A stretch of DNA of 48,036 nt from VRUB01 sp046758085 (GCA_046758085.1 JBHHZP010000007.1:1-48036); one strand, 5' to 3'. Shown: positions 8,378 through 17,509, counted from the stretch's first letter. Numbers and translations are program-made. The notes: generated by a model from the sequence alone, not told the origin.

Positions 8378-9736
8378 TCATCGCGCCTGATCGAGTCGGC
8401 GTAGCCAGAGGTAGCCCGCCACCCCGGCGAACAGCGAGGCGAACAAAATTCCGGTCTTGGCGCTGAGCAGCTGATCTGCCTGGCCGCGGAACGCCAGCTC
8501 GGCAATGAATATGGACATGGTAAAACCGATGCCGGCAAGAAGCCCGACGCCCACCATGTGCACCGACCGGCAACCGGCCGGCAGCTGACCGAACCCCAGT
8601 TTCGCAGCCACAATCGAGACACCGGCAATTCCGACGAGCTTGCCCGCTACCAGCCCGAGCACGATGCCCAGCGTCACCGGTTGTGCGAACGTGCTGCCGA
8701 GCGATGCCGGCTCGATGGGCACGCCGGCATTGGCCAGCGCAAACAGCGGCACGATGAAGAATGCCACCATCGGGTGCATGGAGTGTTCCAGACGCTGGAG
8801 CGGTGATTCCACTTTGTGGATTCCGCTTTCGAGCGCCTGGACGATAGCACGGCGGTTCTGGTCGTGGATCAATGATCGCCGGCCGTCGTCGAGCGCGTCA
8901 AATCTCTTTGCCAATATGCGTATCTTTTCTCTGAACACTCGCGGCTCGAACTTCGGTCGACTCGGTATGGTCCAGGCGGCCAGGATTCCGGCAATCGTCG
9001 CGTGCACCCCGGACTTGAGCATGGCCAACCACAGCAGCGCCGCGACGGCAAAGTAGGGCAGGGGGCTTCGTATCCCCGCCCGATTGAAGACCGCCAGCAC
9101 CACGAGCAGCAGCCCCGCTACCGCCAGCGCATCGACAAAGATGCGCTCGGTGTAGAACAGCGCGATCACGGCAACCGCCCCCAGGTCATCGACGATCGCA
9201 AGCGCCACCAGAAAAGTGAGCAATGACTTGGGTACCCGGCTGCCCAGCAGCACCAGCACACCGACCGCAAACGCGATATCCGTGGCCATCGGTATGCCCC
9301 AACCCTGCGCGGCCGGCCCACCCAGGTTGATGGCGGCGTAAAAAATTGCGGGCACAGCCATACCGCCGATCGCCGCGAGGATCGGCAACGTGGCGGCCTG
9401 CACATTGGACAGATCGCCCACCAGGACCTCGCGCTTGATCTCCAGGCCGATGACGAAAAAGAATAGCGCCATGAGCCCGTCGTTGATCCAGTGATGCAGG
9501 GTGTGATCGAGCGTCCAATTGCCCACGCTCAACGTGATATGGGTGTGCAGCAGGCTCGCATAGCTTTCGGCCAGCGGGCTGTTGGCGAGTATCAGCGCAA
9601 TTGTGGTGCAGACTATAAGTACGATACCGCCCGCCGTCTGCTGGTGGATGAACTCTTCGAACGGGGTCAGGATGCGCCCGAAGGTCTTTTCCCACGGGGC
9701 GTAATGGCCCTCGGGTAGATCGAGGCGATCAATCAT
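8378..9736 (-). CDS. nhaA: NhaA-type Na+/H+ antiporter
   Basis: Inner-membrane electrogenic sodium/proton exchanger for pH and sodium homeostasis. The 452-residue protein has NhaA landmarks: NDGLMALFFFVIGLEIKRE near residue 85, GWGIPMATDIAFAVG (Asp153, equivalent to E. coli Asp133) and the paired transport aspartates Asp183-Asp184 in ALAIVDDLGA. The C-terminal half resumes with HPMVAFFIVPLFALANAGV. A charged stretch between roughly residues 275 and 330 (rich in Arg/Lys/Glu) sits where E. coli NhaA has only a short linker, making this one of the longer NhaA forms. The two AraC regulator genes lie upstream on the same strand, 164 bases before this gene. Confidence 0.96.
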   Translation of the reverse strand: MIDRLDLPEGHYAPWEKTFGRILTPFEEFIHQQTAGGIVLIVCTTIALILANSPLAESYASLLHTHITLSVGNWTLDHTLHHWINDGLMALFFFVIGLEIKREVLVGDLSNVQAATLPILAAIGGMAVPAIFYAAINLGGPAAQGWGIPMATDIAFAVGVLVLLGSRVPKSLLTFLVALAIVDDLGAVAVIALFYTERIFVDALAVAGLLLVVLAVFNRAGIRSPLPYFAVAALLWLAMLKSGVHATIAGILAAWTIPSRPKFEPRVFREKIRILAKRFDALDDGRRSLIHDQNRRAIVQALESGIHKVESPLQRLEHSMHPMVAFFIVPLFALANAGVPIEPASLGSTFAQPVTLGIVLGLVAGKLVGIAGVSIVAAKLGFGQLPAGCRSVHMVGVGLLAGIGFTMSIFIAELAFRGQADQLLSAKTGILFASLFAGVAGYLWLRRLDQAR

Positions 9737-9801
9737 GGTAGGCGTGCCCGGGCTATACGGGTTAGAGCCTCAAGGTACACGGCGAGTGCACCGCAGGCAA
9801 C

Positions 9802-9820
9802 ACTGGCAGCTGCTGCCAGT
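9802..9820 (-). promoter_or_regulatory. Perfect 8-bp stem-loop between araC-like gene and nhaA
   Basis: ACTGGCAG and CTGCCAGT flank a 3-base loop. The element lies in the 164-base gap between the stop of the AraC-family gene and the start of nhaA on the same strand. No U-run follows on the minus strand, so it is not a typical intrinsic terminator. It could be a leader structure of nhaA or an operator. Confidence 0.35.
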
Positions 9821-9900
9821 CGGACATACAGGGCCTCGGCATTGTCATGCACAGAATCTTGAACATCCCGCCGTAACGAGTCGCAGCGGCGCAGTGGAAT

Positions 9901-10914
9901 TTACATGGGTGTCGCCACAGGTGACGCGCGATACTCAGTGGGCGACATACCGTTCCAGCGTTTAAAGGCGCGCGAGAAGTTCGCGGGCTCGGAGAACCCG
10001 AGCAGAAAGGTAATCTCATTCACCGTTAGTTGCGACTGGCGTACATATTGGCCCGCCAGCTCGCGGCGTGTCGCGTCCAGCAGGTGTTTATACGTCGTCC
10101 CTTCCTCCTTGAGCTTACGTTGCAGAGTACGGGGGCTCAGGGTCAAGGCCTTGGCAATCGATTCCTGGGTAGTGTGCCCGGATGACAACCGCTCGAGCAG
10201 TTTCGCTTCAACCTGTATCTTGATGCTGCCGCGATCGAACCGCGCGAGATACTCGGTGACGATTCGATCATTTGCCCGCGCCAGTTGGGCGTTGGCTGTC
10301 GGCAAGAGTGTGTTCAGTTCGGTCTTGTCGAATGACAACCTGTTTTGCGACGCACCGAAGCGTATGGGCGCACGGAACACCCGCGAAAACGCCCCACGGT
10401 CAGCGGGTACCGATCTCTTTAGATTGACGCGCAACGGATTCAAGTGGGAGCCGTAGCTGCTGCGGCACATACCCAATATCGTTGCCAGCGCTGCATCGAT
10501 GGCGGCATCGGCAGGCCGAACGCGTGTATCCGCCGACCCCAGGGTGAACTCGACCTCGTGCGTCGTTTCCTCAAGGCCGATGCTTGCCGCACTACTCAGT
10601 ATCCGGCCATAGCGAACCAGCCGCTCCAACGCATCGCGTAATGTTTCGCTGGCCAGCCAGGCGTAGCCCAGGGCGTGAAACGTGGTGGGATGCCAGAAGC
10701 GCGCGGCCGTGAGGCCAAACGCAGCGTCGGCACTTGCTTGTGTCGCCAGGTTCCAGAGACGCGTGAGCGAAGTTACAGGATAACGCGCATTGGCATCGTA
10801 TAACTTCTTGGGGTCGACGCCGGCCTGCTCGAACAACAGCCGGGCATCACATCCGTAGGACTCCAGTGCTTTCCATATCAATAACGCCCAGGAAGAGATC
10901 GTGGATGCGTACAT
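9901..10914 (-). CDS. AraC-family transcriptional regulator, copy 1
   Basis: DNA-binding regulator of 337 residues. The N-terminal two thirds matches the arabinose-binding-like domain found in OruR-type AraC proteins (starts SSWALLIWKALESYGCDA, later LTAARFWHPTTFHALGYAW). The C-terminal 100 residues form the two helix-turn-helix module, with LSPRTLQRKLKEEGTTYKHL and the classic ending LLGFSEPANFSRAFKRWNGM. It is about two thirds identical by eye to the gene just upstream, so the two arose by tandem duplication. The ATG at 10914 has only a weak ribosome site. Its target is unknown; nhaA downstream on the same strand is the nearest candidate. Confidence 0.92.
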   Translation of the reverse strand: MYASTISSWALLIWKALESYGCDARLLFEQAGVDPKKLYDANARYPVTSLTRLWNLATQASADAAFGLTAARFWHPTTFHALGYAWLASETLRDALERLVRYGRILSSAASIGLEETTHEVEFTLGSADTRVRPADAAIDAALATILGMCRSSYGSHLNPLRVNLKRSVPADRGAFSRVFRAPIRFGASQNRLSFDKTELNTLLPTANAQLARANDRIVTEYLARFDRGSIKIQVEAKLLERLSSGHTTQESIAKALTLSPRTLQRKLKEEGTTYKHLLDATRRELAGQYVRQSQLTVNEITFLLGFSEPANFSRAFKRWNGMSPTEYRASPVATPM

Positions 10915-11008
10915 TTGAGTTACGTCAGTTGCGAAGGTGTGAGAGCTTCTGGATCACCACTTGTACGTCGTTTCCAGCAGTATAAGTAAGGTAACGTGCC
11001 ATGCGAAG

Positions 11009-12004
11009 CTAAGCGGAAAGCCGGTACTGGCTCGGCGATACCCCGGTCCAGCGCTTGAACGCGCGCGAAAAGTTTGCTGGCTCGGAAAAACCTAGTAGAA
11101 AGGTGATCTCGTTGACGGATAGATGGGACTCCTTGACGTACTGCGCCGCAAGCTCGCGACGTGTGGTATCCAACAGTTGCTTGTACGTCGTCCCTTCCTC
11201 TTTGAGCTTGCGTTGGAGGGTGCGGGGGCTCAGGTGCAAGGCCTTGGCAATCGACTCCTGCGTTGCATGCCCCGAAGACAGTTGCTCGACCAGCCGGGCC
11301 TCAACTTGGAACTTGATGCTGCCGCGTTCAAATCGTGCCAGATACTCTTTGATAACACGGTCATTAGCGCGTGCCAGCTCGGCATTGGCCGTAGGCAAAA
11401 CCATTTCCACCGCCGCCTTATCGAGGAAAACGACGTTGTCGGTGGCGGAGAAATCCACGGGCGCCCGGAACATACGGGCGTACGCCCCCCTATCCGCCGG
11501 CGGGTTTCTTTGCAAGGCCACTCGTAACGGGTTGAACTCCGAGCCGTGGCTGGCGCGGCACAAGTTGACGACGACGGCCACGGCGGCGTCGATCGCCTCA
11601 TCGGCCATGCGCGGTACCTCCGGGGCGCGGATGACCAATCGATAGCTATCGGGCGCCTGCTCGAGCCATACCTCAATGCCGTTGCTGACGATCCGGTAGT
11701 AGCGCACTGCGCGCTCCAGCGCCTCCTTCAGGCAATCGCTGGCCAGCCAGGCGAATCCCAGGGCATGGAGCGTGGTGGGGTGCAGAAAACGCGCGGCCGT
11801 GAGACCGATGCCCGGATCCTGCGTGGCCCGGACCGCCAGCCGCCACAAGCGGGTTAGGGCGGAAATAGGGTAACGCGCGTTCGCGTCGCGCAGCTTGTTG
11901 GGATCGACGCCGGCCTGCTCGAACAACGGCCGCGCGTCGCAGCCGTAAGACTCGAGCGCCTTCCATATCAGGAGGGCCCAAGAAGATAGGGTGGACGGGT
12001 GCAC
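11009..12004 (-). CDS. AraC-family transcriptional regulator, copy 2
   Basis: A 331-residue paralogue of the downstream regulator, with the same layout: arabinose-binding-like sensor domain then AraC helix-turn-helix (LSPRTLQRKLKEEGTTYKQL, LLGFSEPANFSRAFKRW). The first 40 residues and the last 110 are nearly superimposable on copy 1. The ligand-domain middle (around residues 105-135) has diverged most, which suggests different effectors with a similar DNA site. The start is GTG at 12004, chosen because MHPSTLSSWALLIWK aligns with MYASTISSWALLIWK of copy 1. No strong ribosome site is seen. A divergent promoter region of 268 bases separates it from lpxC. Confidence 0.92.
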   Translation of the reverse strand: MHPSTLSSWALLIWKALESYGCDARPLFEQAGVDPNKLRDANARYPISALTRLWRLAVRATQDPGIGLTAARFLHPTTLHALGFAWLASDCLKEALERAVRYYRIVSNGIEVWLEQAPDSYRLVIRAPEVPRMADEAIDAAVAVVVNLCRASHGSEFNPLRVALQRNPPADRGAYARMFRAPVDFSATDNVVFLDKAAVEMVLPTANAELARANDRVIKEYLARFERGSIKFQVEARLVEQLSSGHATQESIAKALHLSPRTLQRKLKEEGTTYKQLLDTTRRELAAQYVKESHLSVNEITFLLGFSEPANFSRAFKRWTGVSPSQYRLSA

Positions 12005-12272
12005 TTAAGGATCTAACGGTAATTTCGTGCGCACTGGGATAACAACTTGGCGCCTGATGATTGGGAAATCAGCGGAAATTCGCATTATCTTACCATTTAG
12101 ATGACTCTCGCTACAGGATAGGCGCCTTTGGAGAATTCTGTGGGCACACCATCTCGCGCAGCACCTCGCCGCACCTGCGCTGGAATTCTGCCTGTCACCG
12201 CTTCTCGGCGCAACAGTTCGAGGGAGCGATCGAAAACCCTGGCAATTGATTGAAATAGGGAGGAAACCCACG

Positions 12273-13226
12273 ATGGCACAGAGAACCCTCAAGGAGTCGA
12301 TTCCTTACGTCGGTGTGGGTCTGCACACCGGCAAGAACGTTTCTATGCGCGTCCGCCCTGCCGAGGAAAACCGCGGTATCCGGTTCGTACGCAGAGATGC
12401 ACCCGCGGGCCAGGGTGTCATACCGGCGCTGTGGCACAACGTCATTGATACGCGGTTGTCCACGGTAATCGGAAATGAGTACGGCATGCGGGTTCACAGC
12501 GTTGAGCACATGATGGCGGCCTTGCGCGGCTGCGGTATCGATAACGCCGTGATCGAGCTCGATGGCCCGGAAGTACCGATCATGGATGGCAGCGCGGAGC
12601 CGTTCGTCGCGCTCATAGAGCAGGCGGGTGTTTTGCGCCAGAGTGCACCGCGCAAGGCGATCCAGATTCACAAGCCCGTTACCGTGTCCGACGGTGACAA
12701 GTTCGCCGTGCTCATGCCTGACCGCATCCCCCGGCTCACGGTCGAGATAGATTTCGACAGCGCGGTTGTGGGTTTTCAGCGGCTCTCGCTTGAACTGGTC
12801 AACGGCTCGTTCAAGCACGATGTCGCCCGTGCACGCACCTTTGGTTTCATGAATGAGGTGGGGCACTTGCACAAAATGGGGCTTGCACGCGGCGGCTCTC
12901 TGCGCAACGCCATCGTCATCGACGGTGACCGCGTCATGAACGAGGAGGGGCTGCGCTTTCACGACGAGTTTGTACGCCACAAGGCGTTGGATTGCACCGG
13001 TGATCTGTATCTTGCGGGCGCCCCCATTGTCGGCCACTTCTTCGGACACAAGCCGGGCCATACGCTGAACAACGCCCTCATGCAACAGCTCTTCGCAGAA
13101 GAGGATGCCTGGTCTTACGTTACGCTGGATGACATGGATCGGGCGCCCGTATGGCGCAGAATCGCCGAGGTCAAGCTGAGCAGTGCCATCGAGCTGGCGC
13201 GGGCGTGGGTGCGCAAGGTCGCCTGA
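12273..13226 (+). CDS. lpxC: UDP-3-O-acyl-N-acetylglucosamine deacetylase LpxC
   Basis: Zinc amidase that performs the committed step of lipid A synthesis in the cytosol. The 317-residue product starts AQRTLKESIPYVGVGLHTGK as in the family. The catalytic Glu78 and zinc ligand His79 are in RVHSVEHMMAAL, in the same numbering as E. coli. The other zinc ligands His236 and Asp240 are in EFVRHKALD, and the catalytic His263 is in KPGHTLNN. ATG 12273 has a clear GGGAGGAAA upstream; the frame is open earlier but the extra residues are not family sequence. The gene stands alone between the AraC genes and a DUF4136 gene, not beside ftsZ as in many gammaproteobacteria. Confidence 0.96.
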   Translation: MAQRTLKESIPYVGVGLHTGKNVSMRVRPAEENRGIRFVRRDAPAGQGVIPALWHNVIDTRLSTVIGNEYGMRVHSVEHMMAALRGCGIDNAVIELDGPEVPIMDGSAEPFVALIEQAGVLRQSAPRKAIQIHKPVTVSDGDKFAVLMPDRIPRLTVEIDFDSAVVGFQRLSLELVNGSFKHDVARARTFGFMNEVGHLHKMGLARGGSLRNAIVIDGDRVMNEEGLRFHDEFVRHKALDCTGDLYLAGAPIVGHFFGHKPGHTLNNALMQQLFAEEDAWSYVTLDDMDRAPVWRRIAEVKLSSAIELARAWVRKVA

Positions 13227-13592
13227 ACACCGTAACCAGCGCGCTAACGCCCCCCAACGCCAGGCACCGTCCCGTCTTGGCCTTTGGTCTCCAAATAGGG
13301 GGCTGATCAACGCACACACGCGGTTGGTCGATGGAGACATGCCGGGCATTTATTGCTGAGACACGCTGTCAATTCATCTCGGTAGCCCGCAGTTCTCACC
13401 GCTTAGACTCGCACGGTGCTGCGCGTCTGCACCCAATTGGGCGTTGGCCTTCGGCCCCTGTGGCCGCGCGTCGCGTCTTGACGCGGGTGGAATTGTTAGC
13501 AAGGCAACGAACCGTATACAATCATCTCATGCTGGACAGCAACCACCGCAAGCACTATTGTAGCGGCTGATTTTGCATCACGGGAGGAATTT
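13227..13592. other. Intergenic region downstream of lpxC
   Basis: The 366 bases hold no open frame with a recognisable product and no clear terminator after lpxC. A likely sigma70-type promoter for the following DUF4136 gene lies at 13493-13522. The rest appears unstructured. Confidence 0.5.
13493..13522 (+). promoter_or_regulatory. Putative sigma70 promoter of the first DUF4136 gene
   Basis: TTGTTA at 13493-13498 is followed after 16-18 bases by TATACAAT (13515-13522), about 70 bases before the ATG at 13593. The match is by eye only. Confidence 0.4.
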
Positions 13593-14126
13593 ATGAGCAG
13601 CGCAAGGCTGTTGCGCATATCGGCAATTTTTTTATTTGCCACTGGCTTGTCAACGACTGTGCTGGCCAGTGTCACCGTCGATTTCGACAAAAACGCTGAC
13701 TTCCCCAACTACAAGACCTTCGCCTGGAAAAAGGGCACGCCCGCCAAGGGCGAGCTGATGGAGAAGCGCATCGGCGACGCGGTCGAGCAAGAGCTCCAGG
13801 TCAAAGGCCTTACCCAAGTAGAAAGCGCACCCGATCTATACGTGGTGACCCATGCCTCGAGCAAAACGGAGCGGCAGGTTCAGGTCGACAACCTGGGTTA
13901 CGCGGGTTACGGCTGGCGTGGCTGGCATCCGCGCGGACCGACAAGCGTGAACGTCTACGAAATCCCGATTGGCACATTGATGGTCGACCTGGTGGATGGA
14001 AAAACAAACGAACTCGTGTGGCGCGGCCTGGCGGAAAAAACTCTGAGCGACAAACCGCAGAAGGTCGCCAAGCTGATTTATAAGGTCGTGAAAAAGATGT
14101 TCAAGAAGTTCCCGCCGAAGAAATAA
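13593..14126 (+). CDS. DUF4136 exported protein, paralogue A
   Basis: 177-residue periplasmic or outer-membrane-associated protein of unknown function. An N-terminal signal peptide (hydrophobic run IFLFATGLSTTVLA) has no cysteine at the cleavage site, so it is predicted to be soluble rather than a lipoprotein. The mature part starts VTVDFDKNADFPNYKTFAW, the typical DUF4136 opening. It continues with APDLYVVTHASSK, a Gly/Tyr/Trp-rich loop (YAGYGWRGWHPRGP) and the closing GTLMVDLVDGKTNELVWRG, and ends with the basic tail KKMFKKFPPKK. A GGGAGGA ribosome site supports the ATG. Three further paralogues are in the window (14366, 21392, 22193). Confidence 0.85.
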   Translation: MSSARLLRISAIFLFATGLSTTVLASVTVDFDKNADFPNYKTFAWKKGTPAKGELMEKRIGDAVEQELQVKGLTQVESAPDLYVVTHASSKTERQVQVDNLGYAGYGWRGWHPRGPTSVNVYEIPIGTLMVDLVDGKTNELVWRGLAEKTLSDKPQKVAKLIYKVVKKMFKKFPPKK

Positions 14127-14365
14127 GCATGACCGCGCTTCGCATAGCATCGGTTGAAATCGTGACTACAGATTAAATCCAGGCGTGTATCACCTGGTCA
14201 CCGCTGATGGCGTTGGGCGCGCAGTTTCTGCTCTCCGGGGTAAAATCGTTTATGACCGGGAGCGGGGCAGGCTGAACGTAGCGCGCTGGCTGCGTGCAGC
14301 CGCCGGGAACGGGTTTATCAATTTTCATCGGCATAAACTGATCGTAATCTGGTGCAGGAGCAACA

Positions 14366-14872
14366 ATGAATAAAGCAAAATTATTGCTTGGCCTCGTAGC
14401 GCTGTGCTTTGCGACGATTGTGTGGGCCAGGGTTGAGGTCCATTTTGATCGGAATGTCGATTTTTCGCAGTACAAGACTTATGCGTGGCAGCAGGGGACG
14501 CCGGCCGCCGACCCCATGATGCAAAGGCGCATCGAGCGCGCGGTGTCGGCCCGACTGCAGCCGGCGGGGTTGAGCGAGGCCAGCTCTGCGCCCGATCTTA
14601 AAGTCATCACGCACGCATCATCGAAACAGACGAAGCAAGTACAGACCGGCAACTTCGGTTACGGCCCGATGTCACCGGGGTTTGGTGAGCAGGAATATAC
14701 TATTACAATCAAGACCGGGACCTTGCCAGTCGATCTCGTTGATGCACGCTCGCACAAGCTGGTGTGGAGCGGTACCGCCACGAAGACCCTGAGTGACAAC
14801 CCGAAGAAGGTCGCGAAGTTGATCGAAAAGGTCGTGACCAGGATGTTCAAACATTTCCCGCCGCGACCCTAG
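14366..14872 (+). CDS. DUF4136 exported protein, paralogue B
   Basis: 168 residues, clearly a sister of paralogue A: signal peptide LLLGLVALCFATIVWA, then VEVHFDRNVDFSQYKTYAW, SAPDLKVITHASSKQTKQVQ, GTLPVDLVDARSHKLVWSG and the tail RMFKHFPPRP. The central aromatic loop of A is replaced by YGPMSPGFGEQEY. No lipobox cysteine. The ATG has an AGGAG ribosome site. It lies 239 bases after A, so it probably has its own promoter. It converges on the multiheme cytochrome gene with a 12-base gap. Function is unknown. Confidence 0.85.
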   Translation: MNKAKLLLGLVALCFATIVWARVEVHFDRNVDFSQYKTYAWQQGTPAADPMMQRRIERAVSARLQPAGLSEASSAPDLKVITHASSKQTKQVQTGNFGYGPMSPGFGEQEYTITIKTGTLPVDLVDARSHKLVWSGTATKTLSDNPKKVAKLIEKVVTRMFKHFPPRP

Positions 14873-14884
14873 CTGTGCCGTAGC

Positions 14885-17233
14885 CTACTGGCGCTGCAGT
14901 TGATCCAGCAATTGTCGTGCCTGCGAGTCGCGCGGCGAGAGCGCGACCAGTTCCCGCGCGTAGCGGAGCGCGGCTTCGCGGGCCCCCCGGTCACGATTGA
15001 TGGTGACCAGCGCCAGCAGGATCTGGCGGTCGTTCGGATGGTGCTGACGCGCGTCCTCCAGCACCGCCAGCGCCGACTCGGTCTTGCCTACCGCATTCAG
15101 GGCGATCGCGTAAACATAGGCGTATTGGGGGTCGTCCGGGGCCAGCTCGGCGGCACGCCTGAACAGTTCGACCGACTCGTTCGTTTTCCGCTGTCGCACC
15201 AGCAGCAGGCCCAGGGCCCGATGCACGCTGGCGTCATCAGGGGCGATCGCGAGCGCTTGGCGCAGCAGCGGTTCGCCGTCGCCATCACGCTGCTGGGCGC
15301 GATAAAGATCGGCGAGATTCACCAGCGCGGGGACGAAGTCCGGATCAAGCCGTAGTGCCGTGCGATAGGCGGCTTCGGCATCCGCGAGCTTTTCTTGCTG
15401 GGCGTAGAACACGCCGATGTTCAGGTGGGCACCGGGCCGATCCGCATTCGCCCGTTGTGCCTCGATGAACTCGGCAAACGCCCGGACGCGGCCGGTGCGT
15501 TGTTTTGGCGTGAGTCCGCCAACAGGCGCGGGCGCCAGCACACGCGCCGCTTCCACCCGGACCGCCCGAATCGGATCTACCAGCAGCGAACCGGCGACCC
15601 GAAACCGATACAGTGGCGGTATGCCCGCCAGCGCGTTGAGTGCGGCAATGCGTATTAACGGATTTTTGTCTGCAAGGCCGTTCTGAAGCGCCTGCAGCGC
15701 TACCGGATTCACATAGCCGTGCAGCAGCGTCAGTGCCGAGGCGCGCACAATAGCGGGTCTTGCGGGATCATCCGCGAGCCGCGCCAACTCCTGGTCCGCA
15801 CCGGGCGCGCGCATGCGCCCGGCCTGCAGCACGCGCCCATAGTGTGGCATGCGCCGGCGCTTGGGCCCGTACCATTTGGCCACATTGTCAGCCGCCCATT
15901 GGGCCGGCTTGTCCGTGTGGCATTGATTGCAGGCGTTCGGCGTACCCAGCGCGACGGAGAGATCCGGACGTGGGACGCGGATGCTGTGATCGCGTCTGGG
16001 ATCTACCACCATGTAAGTCTTCGTCGGCATGTGACAGGCGACGCATTGCGGGCCGGCGGCGTCCTTCTTGTGATGGGTGTGTGCGCGACTGTCGAAGCGC
16101 TCGGGCAAGTGGCACTGGGCACATACCGCGTTACCAGTGGCTGTGAGCTGCAAGCTATGCGGCTCATGACAGTCGCTGCAGGTGACGCCGGCATGATACA
16201 TCTTGCTTTGCAGGAACGAGCCGTACACGTAGACTTCGTCTTGAATCTGACCATCAGGGTAATAGAACCCTTCGTCCAGCAGCCGTGGCAGATAGCTCTG
16301 CAGCAGCGGTTTGCCATATCCATAACGGTTGCTTAGCACGGTGCGCCGGGAGTGGCAGCGCCCGCAGGTTTCGACCTCAGTGTGGGTTATCGGCGTTTTG
16401 TTGCGCCTGGCGATGGCGGTGTCGCGATCGAACTTCCAGTGAACGTCCGCACGGTCGACCAAGGCCACTACCAGGCCCTTGCGCTCGTCATTGTAGCTGC
16501 TTTTATCTTTTGCTGCTGCTTGAGCCCAACCCACATGCGTGGATCCCGGACCGTGGCAGGCCTCGCACGAGACGTCGATCTCTGACCATTGTGTTGCGTA
16601 GCTGTCCTTTTCGAGGCTGTAGTTTTTTTCGAGATTAGTCGAGTGGCACTCGGCACACATGAAGTTCCAGGTCTGATTGCGGCCGCTCCAGTGCAGGGGA
16701 TCGTCGTAGCTGATCTTTTCATCCGAGTAAAGGTGAAACCAATGCTGACCCCCTTCCGCCCTGGGGCGGCTATCCCAGGCAATGCCCAGTGCCTGATAGC
16801 GACCGCCGGGGAAGGCTACGAGGTATTGTTGTAGCGGGTAAGCGCCAAATGTGTAGCTGATCTCGTAGTCGCGCAGCATACCATCGGGTCCGTCGGTGCG
16901 GACAAAGAATTTCCCGTTGTGCTTGTAGAAAGTGGACGTTATGCCATCATAGGTAAACGTCACGTTGTCGAAATCGCCCAGTACTGTCTTGTCGTTAGCG
17001 CGCTGCATGGCCAGGTCGTGATGCGAGCCGGACCACAGCTGCGACTCGCGTTGATGGCAGCCCGCGCACACCTGCCGCCCGACAAAATTCGCCGGGGTGT
17101 GTTGCGTGATTTGAGTATCGGTGTTCTGGCCAGCGGATGGTTCACCCGCAGCACCCGGGCTTGAGACTAACGTGCTGGTGGCGCCGGCCATAAGCGTGAG
17201 AACTGCTGAAACGAAAACACCTGGTGTTCGCAC
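14885..17233 (-). CDS. Octaheme c-type cytochrome fused to HEAT and TPR repeats
   Basis: A 782-residue exported protein. After an N-terminal signal peptide, eight CxxCH heme-binding motifs start at residues 56, 193, 223, 290, 352, 371, 397 and 435, resembling the cytochrome c554/multiheme fold. The gap between hemes one and two (about 130 residues) holds a beta-rich insert (YEISYTFGAYPLQQYLVAFP, GGQHWFHLYSDE). From about 475 to 570 are HEAT-like helical repeats (RASALTLL, RIAALNALAGI, RVEAARVLAP). From 600 to the end are TPR repeats (AHLNIGVFYAQQEKLADAEA and similar). It probably carries electrons in the periplasm, with the C-terminal repeats docking partners. The redox substrate cannot be inferred. 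No other cytochrome genes are adjacent. Confidence 0.9.
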   Translation of the reverse strand: MRTPGVFVSAVLTLMAGATSTLVSSPGAAGEPSAGQNTDTQITQHTPANFVGRQVCAGCHQRESQLWSGSHHDLAMQRANDKTVLGDFDNVTFTYDGITSTFYKHNGKFFVRTDGPDGMLRDYEISYTFGAYPLQQYLVAFPGGRYQALGIAWDSRPRAEGGQHWFHLYSDEKISYDDPLHWSGRNQTWNFMCAECHSTNLEKNYSLEKDSYATQWSEIDVSCEACHGPGSTHVGWAQAAAKDKSSYNDERKGLVVALVDRADVHWKFDRDTAIARRNKTPITHTEVETCGRCHSRRTVLSNRYGYGKPLLQSYLPRLLDEGFYYPDGQIQDEVYVYGSFLQSKMYHAGVTCSDCHEPHSLQLTATGNAVCAQCHLPERFDSRAHTHHKKDAAGPQCVACHMPTKTYMVVDPRRDHSIRVPRPDLSVALGTPNACNQCHTDKPAQWAADNVAKWYGPKRRRMPHYGRVLQAGRMRAPGADQELARLADDPARPAIVRASALTLLHGYVNPVALQALQNGLADKNPLIRIAALNALAGIPPLYRFRVAGSLLVDPIRAVRVEAARVLAPAPVGGLTPKQRTGRVRAFAEFIEAQRANADRPGAHLNIGVFYAQQEKLADAEAAYRTALRLDPDFVPALVNLADLYRAQQRDGDGEPLLRQALAIAPDDASVHRALGLLLVRQRKTNESVELFRRAAELAPDDPQYAYVYAIALNAVGKTESALAVLEDARQHHPNDRQILLALVTINRDRGAREAALRYARELVALSPRDSQARQLLDQLQRQ

Positions 17234-17509
17234 GACCGGGATGTTACTTGACGGACCCCGCGGGGTTCAATTTCTGTGGCGTACCCGCCAGCTAATGACA
17301 CGGACAAGCGCACACAGCTACTCGGGGAGCAGCGTGGTGTCGTTAAAGACCGGGAGCGGTACGGGCGGCGCATAGTCCGCACGGCATTGACAGACCGCCG
17401 GCTGTGGCGTCGAGCACGGGACAGCCGCCGGTTAATTGTGTTTGCAGCAGCGGTTTGAGCGTGAATCTGTGAGGATGATGGGGCACTCGCACGTATCATA
17501 GACATTCCC

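Noticed and set aside
12195..13349. Long open frame antisense to lpxC (over 380 codons)
   Set aside because: It mirrors the lpxC codon pattern on the other strand, has no ribosome site or recognisable domain, and lpxC has all catalytic residues.
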